Assembly: GCF_041435215.1 (NCBI RefSeq)
Contig: NZ_CP108394.1
Coordinates: forward strand, 5,022,001 to 5,086,000
Source of the DNA: Streptomyces sp. NBC_01314
GTDB taxonomy: Bacteria > Actinomycetota > Actinomycetes > Streptomycetales > Streptomycetaceae
Direction of reading: 5' to 3'
DNA length: 64,000 nt
Of the stretch, positions 63,038-64,000 are shown one piece after another; within the stretch, counting starts at the first letter, position 1, and every line of letters begins with the position of its first letter. Both the position numbers and the translations under genes were made by a program. The notes beneath the pieces are model-generated. The model had not been told where the DNA came from, did not search any database, and saw nothing but the letters and a program-made list of their open reading frames with translations.

Positions 63038-64000
63038 TCAGCCATGCCCCACCTGGGAGGTGACGGGCAGCGACGTGAGCCGCCGGATAGCCCAGTTCTC
63101 GATGTAGCGCACCTGGTCACGGGGCACCGCGAGCGCCAGGCCGGGGAAACGGGTCACCAGGGCGGGGACCGCGATCTCCGCCTCCATCCGCGCCAGCGCG
63201 GCGCCGATGCAGTTGTGCAGCCCGTGTCCGAAGCCCACGTGGCGCGGGCTCTCCCCGGTGAAGCGGAGCCGGTCCGGGTCGGCGAAGCGCCGCGGATCGC
63301 GATTGGCCGACAGCAGCCCGACGATGACGGGGGCGCCTGCGGGCAGTTTGACTCCCGCGAGCTCCACCGGCTCGGTGGTGACCCGGAACAGCGCCGTGTG
63401 CAACGCCCCCTCGTAGCGGAGCAGTTCCTCCACGGCGCTCTTGGCCAGGCCGGGCTCCGCGCGCAGCCGGGCGCATTCCCCGGGGTTGTCCAGCAGGGCG
63501 TACGTGGCGTTGCCGATGAAACCGCGTACGGTGTCGCTGCCCCCCATGATGAACGCGGCGACCAGACCGGTCAGTTCGTCACCGTCGAGCCGGTTGCTCT
63601 CGTCACGGGCCTGGATCAGGGCCGAGGTCAGGTCGTCGGCGGGGTGGCGCCGCTTGTCCTCGACGAGTTCCTCCGCGTACTCGCAGATCCTGCCGAAGGC
63701 CGCCGGGACGCGGTGCATCAGCGCCGGGTCGGAGGGAAACGCATCGTTGAGGGCGGTGACGAGTTCGCGATGCCGCTCGATGCGGAAACCGAGGATGGCG
63801 CTCAGCACGCCGGCCGACACCTCACCCGCGTAGTCGTCCATCACGTCGAAGGTCCCGCTCCGGGCGCAGTCGTCCAGCACGCGGTCGACGACGGACCCTA
63901 CGGTGTCCCGCCACTTCTCGACCCGGCGAGTGGTGAACGCGCTCATCGCCAGCCTGCGCAGCCGCGTGTGGTCCGGCGGATCGATGACGGCGATGCCGCG
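63038..64000 (-). CDS. cytochrome P450 (partial, 5' end outside window)
   Basis: 321 residues present; the frame stays open to the right edge (DPPDHTRLRRLAMSAF at the edge, a typical P450 C-helix region). I-helix: FIMGGSDTVRG near residue 155 of the fragment, ExxR as EELLRY, and the haem-binding loop GFGHGLHNCIGAALAR with the Cys ligand. About 80 N-terminal residues are missing. It is followed by the ferredoxin-hydroxylase fusion, whose ferredoxin could supply its electrons. A late oxidative tailoring role in the polyketide pathway is likely. Confidence 0.93.
   Translation of the reverse strand, partial: RGIAVIDPPDHTRLRRLAMSAFTTRRVEKWRDTVGSVVDRVLDDCARSGTFDVMDDYAGEVSAGVLSAILGFRIERHRELVTALNDAFPSDPALMHRVPAAFGRICEYAEELVEDKRRHPADDLTSALIQARDESNRLDGDELTGLVAAFIMGGSDTVRGFIGNATYALLDNPGECARLRAEPGLAKSAVEELLRYEGALHTALFRVTTEPVELAGVKLPAGAPVIVGLLSANRDPRRFADPDRLRFTGESPRHVGFGHGLHNCIGAALARMEAEIAVPALVTRFPGLALAVPRDQVRYIENWAIRRLTSLPVTSQVGHG

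Noticed and set aside
1..64000. CRISPR array
   Set aside because: The tandem repeats seen (22, 45 and 14 nt) have no spacers of regular length and no cas genes are near.

Overview
This 64 kb window is high-GC DNA from a Streptomyces chromosome. The GC-rich codon usage, frequent GTG starts, bldG, wblA, a Tad locus with Ssd, and the gene order all point to the genus. From the left edge to about 44.1 kb the order matches, as I recall it, the conserved core of S. coelicolor from about SCO3545 to SCO3582 (bldG = SCO3549, crp = SCO3571, wblA = SCO3579). This comes from recall of gene order, not from a database search.

Layout of the core. 0-6 kb: a partial methyltransferase, a small lipoprotein, the membrane H+-pyrophosphatase hppA, and the developmental pair apgA-bldG. 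6-8.4 kb: a DUF1998 helicase. 8.6-13.9 kb: a seven-gene Tad pilus/secretion operon with stop/start overlaps (ssd, tadA, tadB, tadC, DUF4244 pilin-like, TadE, TadE/F-like). 14.5-21.6 kb: a HAD phosphatase, a structured spacer at the locus of the 6S-like RNA scr3559, a degenerate Fic-like protein, a CooC/MinD-like ATPase, a deacetylase-like lipoprotein and a SulP-carbonic anhydrase fusion. 21.7-28.3 kb: acetyl-CoA synthetase, nhaA, a holin-like protein, an epoxide hydrolase-like protein and marP. 28.4-38 kb: Nudix, nth, crp, a nucleotidyltransferase, MBL, Nudix, RidA, DUF4177, two ArsA/GET3-like ATPases and wblA. 38.6-44.1 kb: a class A penicillin-binding protein, a GatB/YqeY protein, a metallophosphoesterase, a Pr6Pr membrane protein and tRNA-Pro(CGG).

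Directly after tRNA-Pro the core order ends. About 0.9 kb of gene-poor DNA with an IS110-type transposase remnant follows. Then comes a biosynthetic gene cluster that runs to the right edge and is cut there. Its core, read on the minus strand, is PgaE/UrdE-type hydroxylase, TcmI/UrdF-type cyclase, KS-alpha, KS-beta, ACP, C9 ketoreductase, two-domain aromatase, and a PgaM/UrdM-type hydroxylase-reductase fusion. This is the classic angucycline gene order. Around it lie a DHA2-type exporter, a response regulator with an altered acidic pocket, a second putative DNA-binding regulator, a flavin reductase, an alpha/beta hydrolase, two tandem two-domain ABM-type oxygenases, a third PgaE-like hydroxylase fused to a ferredoxin, and a cytochrome P450. 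No glycosyltransferase or deoxysugar gene lies inside the window.

The likely chemistry is an angucycline (decaketide) scaffold with unusually heavy oxidative tailoring. The most novel points are the ferredoxin-hydroxylase fusion beside the P450, the paired ABM oxygenases, the internal start in the PgaM-like gene, and a 57-residue peptide gene coupled to the exporter.
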